Shown in pieces: positions 18,521-26,257 of a stretch of DNA of 41,952 nt; within the stretch, counting starts at the first letter, position 1; each line of letters starts with the position of its first letter. A program made the translations under genes and the position numbers. The notes under the pieces were generated by a model. The model had not been told where the DNA came from, made no database searches, and worked only from the letters and a program-made list of their open reading frames with translations. Source of the stretch: Bacteroidaceae bacterium (GTDB lineage: Bacteria > Bacteroidota > Bacteroidia > Bacteroidales > Bacteroidaceae); NCBI GenBank assembly GCA_017958545.1, contig JAGDCM010000027.1, forward strand, positions 1 to 41,952, in the 5' to 3' direction.

Positions 18521-19921
18521 ATGTCGACATCTACAATAGACCAGGAATCGAAAGGATTCTACAAACTATCGTGGCTCCAGCGCATCGGATTCGGTTCGGG
18601 CGACTTGGCGCAAAACCTTATCTTTCAGACCACATGCATGTACCTGCTGTTCTTCTACACCGATATCTACGGTCTCGACGCCGTGGATGTCTCAGTGATG
18701 TTCACTGTGGGTAATGTGGCAAACGTCATCTGGGACCCCATTGTGGGTGCTTTGATTGACAAGCACTCGCCCCGTCTGGGTAAGTATCGCAGCTATCTGG
18801 TGTTTGTCGGTATACCGCTCACGGGTTTTGCCATACTCTGCTTCTGGAACGGTTTTGCCCCATCGCTGCTCTACGCCTATGTTACATACATAGCGATGAC
18901 GCTGCTCTACACTTTTATCAACGTTCCCTACGGAGCGCTCAATTCATCTCTGACACGCGACACCGACGAAATCACCATACTGACCTCCGTGCGTATGTTC
19001 ATGGCCAACTGCGGCGGTCTGGCTGTGGGTTCGGGACTGCCCCTGCTCATTGCCTATTTCACAAAGGAAGAAACTGAAGGACTGCCAAAAGACCCCGTAG
19101 CATGGTTCACCACCATGACCATCTACGCCCTCGTGGGACTGGCTCTGCTCTTCTTCTGCTTCAGTCAGTGCCGGGAACGCGTGGTGATGGATGCCAGTGA
19201 GGCTGCCAACGTGAAAATCAGCGACCTGTGGATGGAATTCTTCCACAACCGTCCGCTGCGCGTCATTGCCTTCTTCTTCATCACCGCCTTTGCCATGATG
19301 TCTATCGGCAACGCAGCCGGTGCCTATTTCATCAACAGTAATATGCACGGTTCGCCCGATCAGCTCAGCATCTTCATGGGACTGGGTTCGGCTCCCTCGT
19401 TCATCTTCATGCCGCTGGTGCCTCTCATCAAGAAGATGGTGGGCAAGAAGAATATGTTCTATCTCTTCCTCAGCATCGCCATCGTCGGTATGGCGTTCCT
19501 GTATGTCGCAGCCAAGATGGAGAACCCGAGTATGACCATCGTCTATATCGCACAGTTCGTGAAATCCACCGGTGTCATCGTGGCCACCGGTTATATGTGG
19601 GCTCTTGTGCCGGAGGTTATCTCCTACGGTGAATATGTGAGCGGCAAACGCATCGCAGGCATCGTGAACGCCCTCACCGGTATCTTCTTCAAGGCCGGTA
19701 TGACACTGGGCAGCGTGGTGGCTCCCGCCGTTCTGGCCTACGTGGCATACAATCCCGATGTCATCGAACAGACACAAGAGGCTCAGGAGGGTATTCTGTG
19801 GCTCGTCTGCGTCATTCCCGCAGCTCTGCTGCTGCTGGCTATGTTCATCATATCCAAGTACGAACTCACCGACGAAAGAATCGATGAAATCAATAAAGAA
19901 ATCGAATCCCGCAACAAATAA
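18521..19921 (+). CDS. GPH-family sugar/cation symporter (xyloside importer)
   Basis: A 466-aa inner-membrane protein with about 12 hydrophobic segments. Near the N-terminus it has RIGFGSGDLAQNLIF, then DPIVGALIDKHSPRLGKYRSYLV, the loop conserved in MelB/XynP-type GPH transporters. VPYGALNSSLTRDTDEIT follows near residue 150. It should import xylo-oligosaccharides or pentosides with Na+ or H+, like the proposed XynD of P. bryantii. The true start is the ATG just after the -7 element; a longer in-frame extension to 18206 has no transporter features and overlaps the divergent esterase gene. It is first of three co-directional xylan genes. Confidence 0.88.
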   Translation: MSTSTIDQESKGFYKLSWLQRIGFGSGDLAQNLIFQTTCMYLLFFYTDIYGLDAVDVSVMFTVGNVANVIWDPIVGALIDKHSPRLGKYRSYLVFVGIPLTGFAILCFWNGFAPSLLYAYVTYIAMTLLYTFINVPYGALNSSLTRDTDEITILTSVRMFMANCGGLAVGSGLPLLIAYFTKEETEGLPKDPVAWFTTMTIYALVGLALLFFCFSQCRERVVMDASEAANVKISDLWMEFFHNRPLRVIAFFFITAFAMMSIGNAAGAYFINSNMHGSPDQLSIFMGLGSAPSFIFMPLVPLIKKMVGKKNMFYLFLSIAIVGMAFLYVAAKMENPSMTIVYIAQFVKSTGVIVATGYMWALVPEVISYGEYVSGKRIAGIVNALTGIFFKAGMTLGSVVAPAVLAYVAYNPDVIEQTQEAQEGILWLVCVIPAALLLLAMFIISKYELTDERIDEINKEIESRNK

Positions 19922-19960
19922 ACTGTAAACCGTAAACTGTAAACCCAAAACTTTAAACTA
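19919..19960. repeat. Heptamer array F (stop-to-start spacer)
   Basis: Six units with period 7: TAAACTG, TAAACCG, TAAACTG, TAAACCC, AAAACTT, TAAACTA. The first TAA is the stop codon of the symporter and the last A is the first base of the ATG (19960-19962) of the next gene, so the 38-bp spacer is repeat throughout. Confidence 0.9.
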
Positions 19961-20991
19961 TGTCTCCAAGATATCTCTTCCCCAGTGATTATATGGCAGA
20001 TCCCGCTGCCCACGTGTTCAACGACAAACTGTACATCTACCCCTCCCACGACCGCGAATGCGAGAACGTGTTCGACGACGACGGCGGTCATTTCCAGATG
20101 CGCGACTACCACGTACTCTCGTTCGACGATATTGAGAACGGACCCGTCACCGACCACGGCGTGATTCTCGACCAGGATCAGGTGGCTTGGGTGGAGAGTC
20201 AGATGTGGGACAGCGACGTGGTGGAGAAGAACGGCAAATACTATCTCATTTTCTCTGCCAAGGACCCCAACGGCGAGTTCCACCTCGGCGTGGCTGTTGC
20301 CGAGCGTCCCGAGGGGCCATTCATTCCCGAGGAGCATCCGATTCGCGGTGCATACAGTATCGACCCCTGCGTATTCAAGGACGACGACGGCCAGATATAC
20401 TGCTACTACGGCGGTCTCTGGGGCGGACAGCTCCAGTGGCACATGCCCCTGAGCGTCAGTCCGTTCATGCAGTCCGACAAGGAAACGGTTCCCGCCGGTT
20501 ACGTTGACATAGGTCACGCTCCCGATAAGAAAACCGAACTGTGGGCTCCCGGTGACGTCCCCGCTCTCTCGAGCTATGTGGCTCGTATGACAGACGATGT
20601 GAAGCAGTTCCGCGAGGCTCCGCGCTCAGTTGTCATCCTCGACAAGGACGGAAAGCCTCTGCGTGCCGATAACCCGCACCGCTTCTTCGAGGCCTCGTGG
20701 ATGCATAAGTATAACGGGAGATACTACTTCTCCTACTCCACCGGCGACAGCCATTTCCTGTGCTACGCTATGGGAGACAATCCCTACGGACCCTTCACCT
20801 ATCAGGGTGTCATACTGGAACCCGTCGTGGGTTGGACTACGCACCACTGCATCGTGGAGTTCAAAGGACAATGGTATCTGCTCTATCACGACTGTGTACC
20901 CTCCAACGGCGTCACACATCTGCGTTCGCTGAAAGCACAGCGTCTCTTCTACAACGAAGACGGAACAATACAAACTGTTATCAATGAATAA
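19960..20991 (+). CDS. Cytoplasmic GH43 family beta-xylosidase / alpha-L-arabinofuranosidase
   Basis: A 343-aa protein without a signal peptide, so cytoplasmic. The GH43 catalytic triad is visible: Asp14 in YMADPAAHVF, Asp135 in SIDPCVF and Glu244 in FFEASW. The compact single-domain form, about 340 residues, resembles GH43 subfamily 1 enzymes such as XynB of P. bryantii. It would hydrolyse xylo-oligosaccharides brought in by the symporter encoded just before it. The two genes are joined by a 38-bp spacer made of heptamers, and its last 8 nt overlap the start of the GH67 gene, so the three are one operon. Confidence 0.9.
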   Translation: MSPRYLFPSDYMADPAAHVFNDKLYIYPSHDRECENVFDDDGGHFQMRDYHVLSFDDIENGPVTDHGVILDQDQVAWVESQMWDSDVVEKNGKYYLIFSAKDPNGEFHLGVAVAERPEGPFIPEEHPIRGAYSIDPCVFKDDDGQIYCYYGGLWGGQLQWHMPLSVSPFMQSDKETVPAGYVDIGHAPDKKTELWAPGDVPALSSYVARMTDDVKQFREAPRSVVILDKDGKPLRADNPHRFFEASWMHKYNGRYYFSYSTGDSHFLCYAMGDNPYGPFTYQGVILEPVVGWTTHHCIVEFKGQWYLLYHDCVPSNGVTHLRSLKAQRLFYNEDGTIQTVINE

Positions 20992-22768
20992 TCTGAAGAC
21001 ATTCCTCACCCTGCTGCTTCTCAGCCTCACCACCGCTCTCGCAGCGGAGGACGGCAGTCGTCTGTGGCTGCGCAGCGAGATGCCCGACGACATCACCCTG
21101 CAGATAGATTCCACCATGCCCGACGACGACGGCTATCGCATCAGCGGCCACACCGTCACAGCCCGTACACAGATGGGACTGCTCTACGGTCGCTATGCCC
21201 TGCTGCGCGGCGAACAGGGAGAGTCGCACCCGTTCTACCGTCTGCGCATCCTGAACCACTGGGATAATATCGACGGCAGTATCGAACGCGGCTATGCAGG
21301 CAACAGCATTTTCTGGAATGACTCTTCACTATTCACTCTTAACTCTTCACTCTTAACTCGATACGCCGAGGCCTGCGCCTCCATAGGTATCAACGGTACA
21401 GTGCTCAACAACGTGAATGCCTCGCCCAAGATGCTGACACGCGAATACATCCGCCGGGTGAAGGATATTGCCGACATCCTGCGTCCGTGGGGTATCAGGG
21501 TTTATATCTCCGTGAATTTCGGTTCTCCGAAGGCACTCGGGGACCTTAAGACCGCCGACCCGCTCGACCCTAAAGTACGTCGTTGGTGGCAGAAGAAGGC
21601 AAAGGAAATATACAAGGCCATTCCCGATTTCGGAGGTTTTCTGGTGAAGGCCAACAGCGAGGGCCAGCCCGGTCCCTTCGACTACGGACGCACGCATGCC
21701 GACGGTGCAAATATGCTGGCCGACGCACTGAAACCTTACGGAGGCATCGTGATGTGGCGCTCGTTCGTCTACGGTGCCAAGCACCAGGGAGAGGACCGCG
21801 TGAAACAGGCTGTGTCGGAGTTTGCCGAACTCGACGGGAAATTCCGAGACAACGTCATACTGCAGTCCAAGAACGGACCGCTGGACTTCCAGCCGCGCGA
21901 ACCCTACGCCCCCATCTTCGACCATATGACGAAAACTGCGCAGATGGCCGAGTTGCAAATCACGCAGGAGTATCTGGGACAAAGCAAACATCTGGTCTAT
22001 CTGGCTCCCATGTGGAAGGAATTCTTCTCCTACGTCAGTCCCGAGCGCCTTGTGGGCATTGCCGGTGTGGCGAATATCGGACTTGATACCAACTGGTGCG
22101 GACATCATTTCTCACAGGCCAACTGGTACGCTTTCGGTCGCCTGGCATGGAATCCGATGCTCTCCTCAGAGCAGATAGCAGAAGAATGGCTCACCCAAAC
22201 CTTTAATTGTCAATTCTCAATTGTCAATTCTCAATTAAAAAGTATGATGCTCCGCAGCCGTGAAGCCTGCGTGGACTATATGATGCCTCTCGGCCTGCAC
22301 CATATCTTCAAGTTCGACCACCACATGGGTCCCGATCCGGGCGGTTTCAAGGCCGACTACCCCATTGAGTGGTGTCCCGTCTACTACCACCGCGCCAATG
22401 CCGACAGTATCGGTGTGGACCGCAGTAGCACGGGCACGGGTGCCACCCTGCAGTATCGCGAACCCTACCGCTCTCTCTATGACAACGTGGACACTTGTCC
22501 AGAGCAGTTCCTGTTGTGGTTCCATCGCGTGCCCTGGACTCGCCGTCTGAAGAGCGGTCGCACTGTCTGGAAGGAGTTGCAATGGCACTACAATCACGGT
22601 GTCGAGGAGGTGGATTCATTCGCTGTCATCTGGCAGGAGGCAAAACCCTGCATCGATGCCCAGCGCTGGCAGGAAGTGGAGAATCGCCTGGAGTTCCAGC
22701 AAAAGGATGCCCGTCTCTGGCGCGATGTCTGCCTCAAGTATTTCAGTCAGTTTGCACTGAAGAAATAG
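20984..22768 (+). CDS. Exported GH67 alpha-glucuronidase with two in-frame heptamer-array insertions
   Basis: A 594-aa protein with a signal peptide of about 20 residues (LLLLSLTTALA). GH67 signatures: GYAGNSIF, ASIGINGTVLNNVNASPKML, Glu226 in KANSEGQPGP as the probable acid, and Asp301 (DFQPREP) with Glu329 (ITQEYLGQ) as the probable base pair. TNWCGHHFSQANWYAFGRLAWNP follows. It removes methyl-glucuronic acid from xylo-oligosaccharide ends. At 594 aa it is shorter than many GH67 enzymes, mainly in the N-terminal domain. Two loops (residues about 113-126 and 407-418) are encoded by heptamer arrays. The start overlaps the GH43 stop (ATGAATAA). Confidence 0.93.
   Translation: MNNLKTFLTLLLLSLTTALAAEDGSRLWLRSEMPDDITLQIDSTMPDDDGYRISGHTVTARTQMGLLYGRYALLRGEQGESHPFYRLRILNHWDNIDGSIERGYAGNSIFWNDSSLFTLNSSLLTRYAEACASIGINGTVLNNVNASPKMLTREYIRRVKDIADILRPWGIRVYISVNFGSPKALGDLKTADPLDPKVRRWWQKKAKEIYKAIPDFGGFLVKANSEGQPGPFDYGRTHADGANMLADALKPYGGIVMWRSFVYGAKHQGEDRVKQAVSEFAELDGKFRDNVILQSKNGPLDFQPREPYAPIFDHMTKTAQMAELQITQEYLGQSKHLVYLAPMWKEFFSYVSPERLVGIAGVANIGLDTNWCGHHFSQANWYAFGRLAWNPMLSSEQIAEEWLTQTFNCQFSIVNSQLKSMMLRSREACVDYMMPLGLHHIFKFDHHMGPDPGGFKADYPIEWCPVYYHRANADSIGVDRSSTGTGATLQYREPYRSLYDNVDTCPEQFLLWFHRVPWTRRLKSGRTVWKELQWHYNHGVEEVDSFAVIWQEAKPCIDAQRWQEVENRLEFQQKDARLWRDVCLKYFSQFALKK
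21325..21359 (+). repeat. Heptamer array G, inside GH67
   Basis: Units TTCACTA, TTCACTC, TTAACTC, TTCACTC, TTAACTC with period 7. The coding strand is the open one; the other strand has TGA in each TTCACTC unit. It encodes a Ser/Leu/Thr-rich loop between the YAGNSIF and EACASIGINGT motifs. Confidence 0.9.
22203..22237 (+). repeat. Heptamer array H, inside GH67
   Basis: Units TTAATTG, TCAATTC, TCAATTG, TCAATTC, TCAATTA. The array is translated as part of a loop after EEWLTQTF and before the SMMLRSREACVDYMMP helix. The coding strand is open; the reverse would read TGA. Confidence 0.9.
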
Positions 22769-22820
22769 CGGAATTCTATTTCCACGGTGCGGAGCTCGTT
22801 GTTTGAATATTCTGTGACCA

Positions 22821-23003
22821 CTAATACTTCCAGAAGTCGTAGCGTTTGCGCAGTTCCTGCTGCTTGTCGGGAGGCAAAGATTTGAAATAGCCGCGCCAAC
22901 TGGGACAGAAGTTAATCTGCCAGCGCCAGAAACGGCCGATGAGAGACTTTGGATTCTTTTCGTATTGAGCGCGCAATACGCATTTTTCACAGGGATACCT
23001 CAT
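22821..23003 (-). CDS. Small Cys/Trp-rich hypothetical protein
   Basis: A 60-aa protein starting 31 bp after the stop of the esterase gene on the same strand, so probably co-transcribed. It has CEKC near the N-terminus (Cys5, Cys8), a third Cys at 33, and an aromatic, basic middle (GRFWRWQINFCPSW) followed by a SLPPDKQQELRKRY helix. There is no signal peptide or membrane segment. I have the impression that short proteins with this layout recur in Bacteroidales, but I cannot verify it. The two Cys pairs might bind a metal; function unknown. Confidence 0.6.
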   Translation of the reverse strand: MRYPCEKCVLRAQYEKNPKSLIGRFWRWQINFCPSWRGYFKSLPPDKQQELRKRYDFWKY

Positions 23004-23034
23004 AATATATTGTGTTTTAGTTGATGTTAAGATA

Positions 23035-23925
23035 CTAATTTTTATTATCTGTCACCTTCCTGAAGTGAGTGTCGGCACGTTTGATGGCATCTTCAAGGCA
23101 GGGCTGCACCCATCTGCCGTCGTGCATACCGGTGTCAACGAACATGGAATAAGGTATGTCCTGTTTGCGAAAGGCTTTCACCAAATCCATATTGCCCTCG
23201 ATGGTGAAGTCGTGGTCGCCGACGGCAACCTTCCAGTCTACCGTCTTCCAAGCACTGATCTCCTCCGGTGTACCGCTCTCAATGCGTAGAATCGGATTGT
23301 TCTTATCTACCACCCTCTGACGCCAGTTTGCTGAAGTATCGTTTTTCAGGAAATCCAGCTGCTGACTGCGCAGATAGCCACAGATGTCATACACCATAGA
23401 GAAGAGTTCGGGATGGTGGACGCCATACACCGTCGCAGCTCCGCCTCCCATCGAAAAACCGGCGATAGCACGACCGCCCTTGTCCGTGCGAACAGTATAG
23501 GTGGTTTCTATGTATGGAATCAGTTCCTCAAAAAAGTAGTCTTCGTATTTCCAGTCGGGAGTTCCATTGTCATCCTTCGTAGCATTGAAATACATCATAT
23601 TCTGCTGATTGCCTTCCGGGCACACAATAATCATTTCTCCGATAGCACCGTCTGAAAGAAGACGGTCGACAACCTGTGAGAGATGAAAATGGCGCTGATA
23701 ATCCGTATGAGATCCACCGCCGCCATGCATCAGATAGAGGACAGGATACTTCTTTTGCGGATTCTTACCGTAGCTGCCTGGCAAATAGATGGAGTAGTCG
23801 CGCTCCGTGATACCGGTCAACAGTTTGCACGGCATCTTCAGGGACAGCGTTTTCCCCTTGTGCACCCGCGCACCGGCTGCGATGCACATCAGACACAAAA
23901 GAAAAGCAAAAAAGATTTTTTTCAT
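23035..23925 (-). CDS. CE1-like (esterase D family) exported esterase
   Basis: A 296-aa alpha/beta hydrolase with a signal peptide ending near residue 19 (CIAAGA-R). PVLYLMHGGGGSHTDY is the oxyanion-side motif, Ser158 in GFSMGG the nucleophile, the Asp lies near 237 (AVGDHDF) and His268 in TGMHDGRWVQ. It is homologous to the esterase half of the GH10-CE1 fusion and probably removes feruloyl or acetyl groups from xylan side chains in the periplasm or at the surface. It is convergent to the xylan operon and shares a transcript with the 60-aa protein downstream. Substrate not determinable from sequence. Confidence 0.83.
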   Translation of the reverse strand: MKKIFFAFLLCLMCIAAGARVHKGKTLSLKMPCKLLTGITERDYSIYLPGSYGKNPQKKYPVLYLMHGGGGSHTDYQRHFHLSQVVDRLLSDGAIGEMIIVCPEGNQQNMMYFNATKDDNGTPDWKYEDYFFEELIPYIETTYTVRTDKGGRAIAGFSMGGGAATVYGVHHPELFSMVYDICGYLRSQQLDFLKNDTSANWRQRVVDKNNPILRIESGTPEEISAWKTVDWKVAVGDHDFTIEGNMDLVKAFRKQDIPYSMFVDTGMHDGRWVQPCLEDAIKRADTHFRKVTDNKN

Positions 23926-23949
23926 ATTCTTTTCTCATTAATTTGAGGA

Positions 23950-23982
23950 CAAAGTTATCGTTTTTTCTTTATTCTATGCAAT
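23950..23982 (-). promoter_or_regulatory. Promoter of the CE1-like esterase gene
   Basis: On the minus strand ATTG (23979-23982) is followed after 21 nt by TAACTTTG (23950-23957), close to TTTG / TAnnTTTG. The ATG at 23925 lies 24 nt downstream of the -7 element. Confidence 0.5.
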
Positions 23983-24037
23983 TTTTACACTAGAAACTAT
24001 GCGTTCGCTGAAGAAAAAGGACCGTTAGTTGAAAATT

Positions 24038-24069
24038 TTTGGACTGTTCGCCGTAACACACTACTTTTG
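24038..24069 (+). promoter_or_regulatory. Canonical Bacteroidetes promoter of the beta-helix/two-component operon
   Basis: TTTG (24038-24041), 20-nt spacer, TACTTTTG (24062-24069), then CACC. Both boxes match the TTTG / TAnnTTTG consensus exactly. Initiation near 24076 gives a leader of about 47 nt. This is the best promoter in the window. Confidence 0.82.
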
Positions 24070-24122
24070 CACCAAATTTAATAAAACAAAAGTCTGCATC
24101 AACACTTAAATACAATACGACA

Positions 24123-25868
24123 ATGAAACATCTGAGAATTCTTCCCCTACTAGTGTCCCTGACGACGATTATCGCATGTTCGTCGGAGGACGACGATATC
24201 TTCAACTACTACAACGACTACTACATGTCAAACGGCTCTGCAACAATAGCGGGCGAACTGAGCACCCTAGACGTCAGCATCGACCAGAGCACAGCGGAAC
24301 CCTCCACCGACGTCGCGGAGTACTTCCCCGACGAGGAGGATGCACAGGAGAACAACGAGTTCACAAAAGAGGTGAACATCGACATGTCGAACCCCACAGC
24401 CATGACGGAAGACGGTGTGGAAGTGACGGTGGAGGACGGTCATGTGAAGGCAGACCACGGTACGACGAAGAAGGTGTGCTACGTGGTGAGCGGTAGCACG
24501 AGCAACGGTTCGCTGACCATCGTGGGCGAGAAGAAATATGCCGTGATGCTCAACGGCGTGAACATCACCAATCCCGACTCGGCAGCACTGAACCTGCTGA
24601 GCAGCAAGCGTGCATTCATCACAGTGGCCGAGGGTACGAGAAACACCCTGAGAGACGGTACTTCATCGATGAACGACCACAAAGGTGCGCTCTACTGCAA
24701 GGGCAAACTGCTCTTCAACGGCAGCGGCGCGCTGGCGGTGTACGGTAACTACAACAACGGTATACACTCAGCCGACTACATCATATTCCGTACCGGCAAC
24801 AATATCTATGTGAAGTCCACCGCCAACCACGGCATCAAAGCCAATGATGGTGTCTTTATCAACGGCGGCGTGCTGAACGTGGAGGTGACGGCGGCTGCAG
24901 CCAAGGGTATCAACTGCGAGAGCGATATAATCGTGAACGGCGGACGCACCACCGTGATAACAACAGGTGGAGGCAGCTACGACACAGAGGAACAGGAGGC
25001 TAAGGGATCTGCCGGTATTAAGAGCGATGCCACACTGACGGTAAACGGCGGAGAACTGTGGCTCAAGAGCACAGGTGCGGGCGGCAAGGGTCTCAACATA
25101 GACACTGAAGGCTATTTCAACGGCGGTAAGATATATATCGTCACCACCGGAGGGCAATACAAAAGCAACAACGACACAGCATCACCGAAGGGCATCAAGG
25201 CGGACGGCAATATCAGCATCACAGGAGGCAGGATATGGGTGCGCACAGAAGGAACCAACGGCGAGGGTATCGAAACGAAAGCGGAACTCAGCATCACGGG
25301 CGGTGAAACGGCCTCGTATGCCTACGACGACGCCATCAATTCGAAGAGCACGATGACCATCAGCGGAGGCTACGTCTTTGCACAAGGCCGGAACAACGAC
25401 GGACTGGATGCAAACGGCAACTGCTACATCAAGGGCGGTACCGTCTATGCCATCTGCAGCGAACAACCGGAAGTAGCCATCGATGCCAACAGCGAGGGCG
25501 GCTACAAGCTCTACCTTACGGGCGGCACCGTAGTTGCCATCGGAGGACTGGAGAGCGGCTCCAGCCTGACACAGGCATGCTACCAGGCCTCATCGTGGTC
25601 GGCAAGCACATGGTATGCGATGAGCGTGGGAGGTAATATTTTCTCCTTCCAGACACCCACGAGCGGCGGTTCGGGTCTGGTGGTGAGCGGAGCCTCGCAA
25701 CCCACCCTCCTCTCAGGTGCCGGCATCAGCGGCGGCACAACGTACTTCGGCGGTATAGCTGTCAGCGGAGCAACCGTGAGCAGCGGCACCACAGTATCGC
25801 TTTCCAGCTACACAGGCGGAAATAATATGGGTAATAATATGGGTCCAAATCAATTCCACAGACCATGA
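24123..25868 (+). CDS. Cthe_2159-like carbohydrate-binding beta-helix lipoprotein
   Basis: A 581-aa protein with lipobox IIAC (Cys19) and a long acidic N-terminal region. From about residue 115 it has repeated short strands typical of the Cthe_2159-type carbohydrate-binding domain: YAVMLNGVNITNPDSAALNL, GALYCKGKLLFNGSGALAVYG, NNGIHSADYI, then many units of the form ISGGxVxVxTxGxxxKGI with DDAINS and DGLDANGN. Clostridium Cthe_2159 is a right-handed beta-helix that binds cellulose/pectin; polysaccharide binding here is by family. It ends in a Gly/Asn/Met tail made by a duplicated 12-nt unit. It overlaps the next gene by 4 nt (ATGA). Confidence 0.8.
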   Translation: MKHLRILPLLVSLTTIIACSSEDDDIFNYYNDYYMSNGSATIAGELSTLDVSIDQSTAEPSTDVAEYFPDEEDAQENNEFTKEVNIDMSNPTAMTEDGVEVTVEDGHVKADHGTTKKVCYVVSGSTSNGSLTIVGEKKYAVMLNGVNITNPDSAALNLLSSKRAFITVAEGTRNTLRDGTSSMNDHKGALYCKGKLLFNGSGALAVYGNYNNGIHSADYIIFRTGNNIYVKSTANHGIKANDGVFINGGVLNVEVTAAAAKGINCESDIIVNGGRTTVITTGGGSYDTEEQEAKGSAGIKSDATLTVNGGELWLKSTGAGGKGLNIDTEGYFNGGKIYIVTTGGQYKSNNDTASPKGIKADGNISITGGRIWVRTEGTNGEGIETKAELSITGGETASYAYDDAINSKSTMTISGGYVFAQGRNNDGLDANGNCYIKGGTVYAICSEQPEVAIDANSEGGYKLYLTGGTVVAIGGLESGSSLTQACYQASSWSASTWYAMSVGGNIFSFQTPTSGGSGLVVSGASQPTLLSGAGISGGTTYFGGIAVSGATVSSGTTVSLSSYTGGNNMGNNMGPNQFHRP

Positions 25869-26257
25869 AGAAAATAATTCTTATCACTATGCTCGCTATC
25901 CTCACTACGGGAATGCGGGCTGCACAGTACGACTATCTCGTGTTCACACTCACTGACGGTACGACAAAAACCGTTGCAGCATCGAACCTCACCATCTCGT
26001 TCAGCGACGGGAACCTCATTGCTGCGAGCGGCAGCGAGACACTGGCCACCCTGTCACTGGCACAGTTGACGCAGATGGAGTTCTCAACCGACGACCCGAC
26101 GGGCATCACCACTCTCAGCACCAATACGCTGACGACCGACGAGGCCACCGCCATATATGATATGAACGGGCGCCAAATACCCACGGGTACATCGCTGAAG
26201 AACGGTATGTATATCGTGAAGACGAAGAGCAGAACCGTTAAAGTGTATATCAGATGA
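25865..26257 (+). CDS. Small exported protein with T9SS-type C-terminal tail
   Basis: A 130-aa protein with a signal peptide of about 19 residues (GMRA-AQYDY). The middle (LVFTLTDGTTKTVAASNLTISFSDGN, then LAQLTQMEF) is a strand-rich module often seen at the ends of Prevotella surface proteins. The C-terminus (AIYDMNGRQIPTGTSLKNGMYIVK, ending KVYIR) resembles a type A sorting domain of the type IX secretion system. It has no other domain, so it may be a carrier-less CTD protein or a module separated from the neighbouring beta-helix proteins. Both flanking junctions are ATGA overlaps, implying coupled translation. Confidence 0.72.
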   Translation: MKKIILITMLAILTTGMRAAQYDYLVFTLTDGTTKTVAASNLTISFSDGNLIAASGSETLATLSLAQLTQMEFSTDDPTGITTLSTNTLTTDEATAIYDMNGRQIPTGTSLKNGMYIVKTKSRTVKVYIR

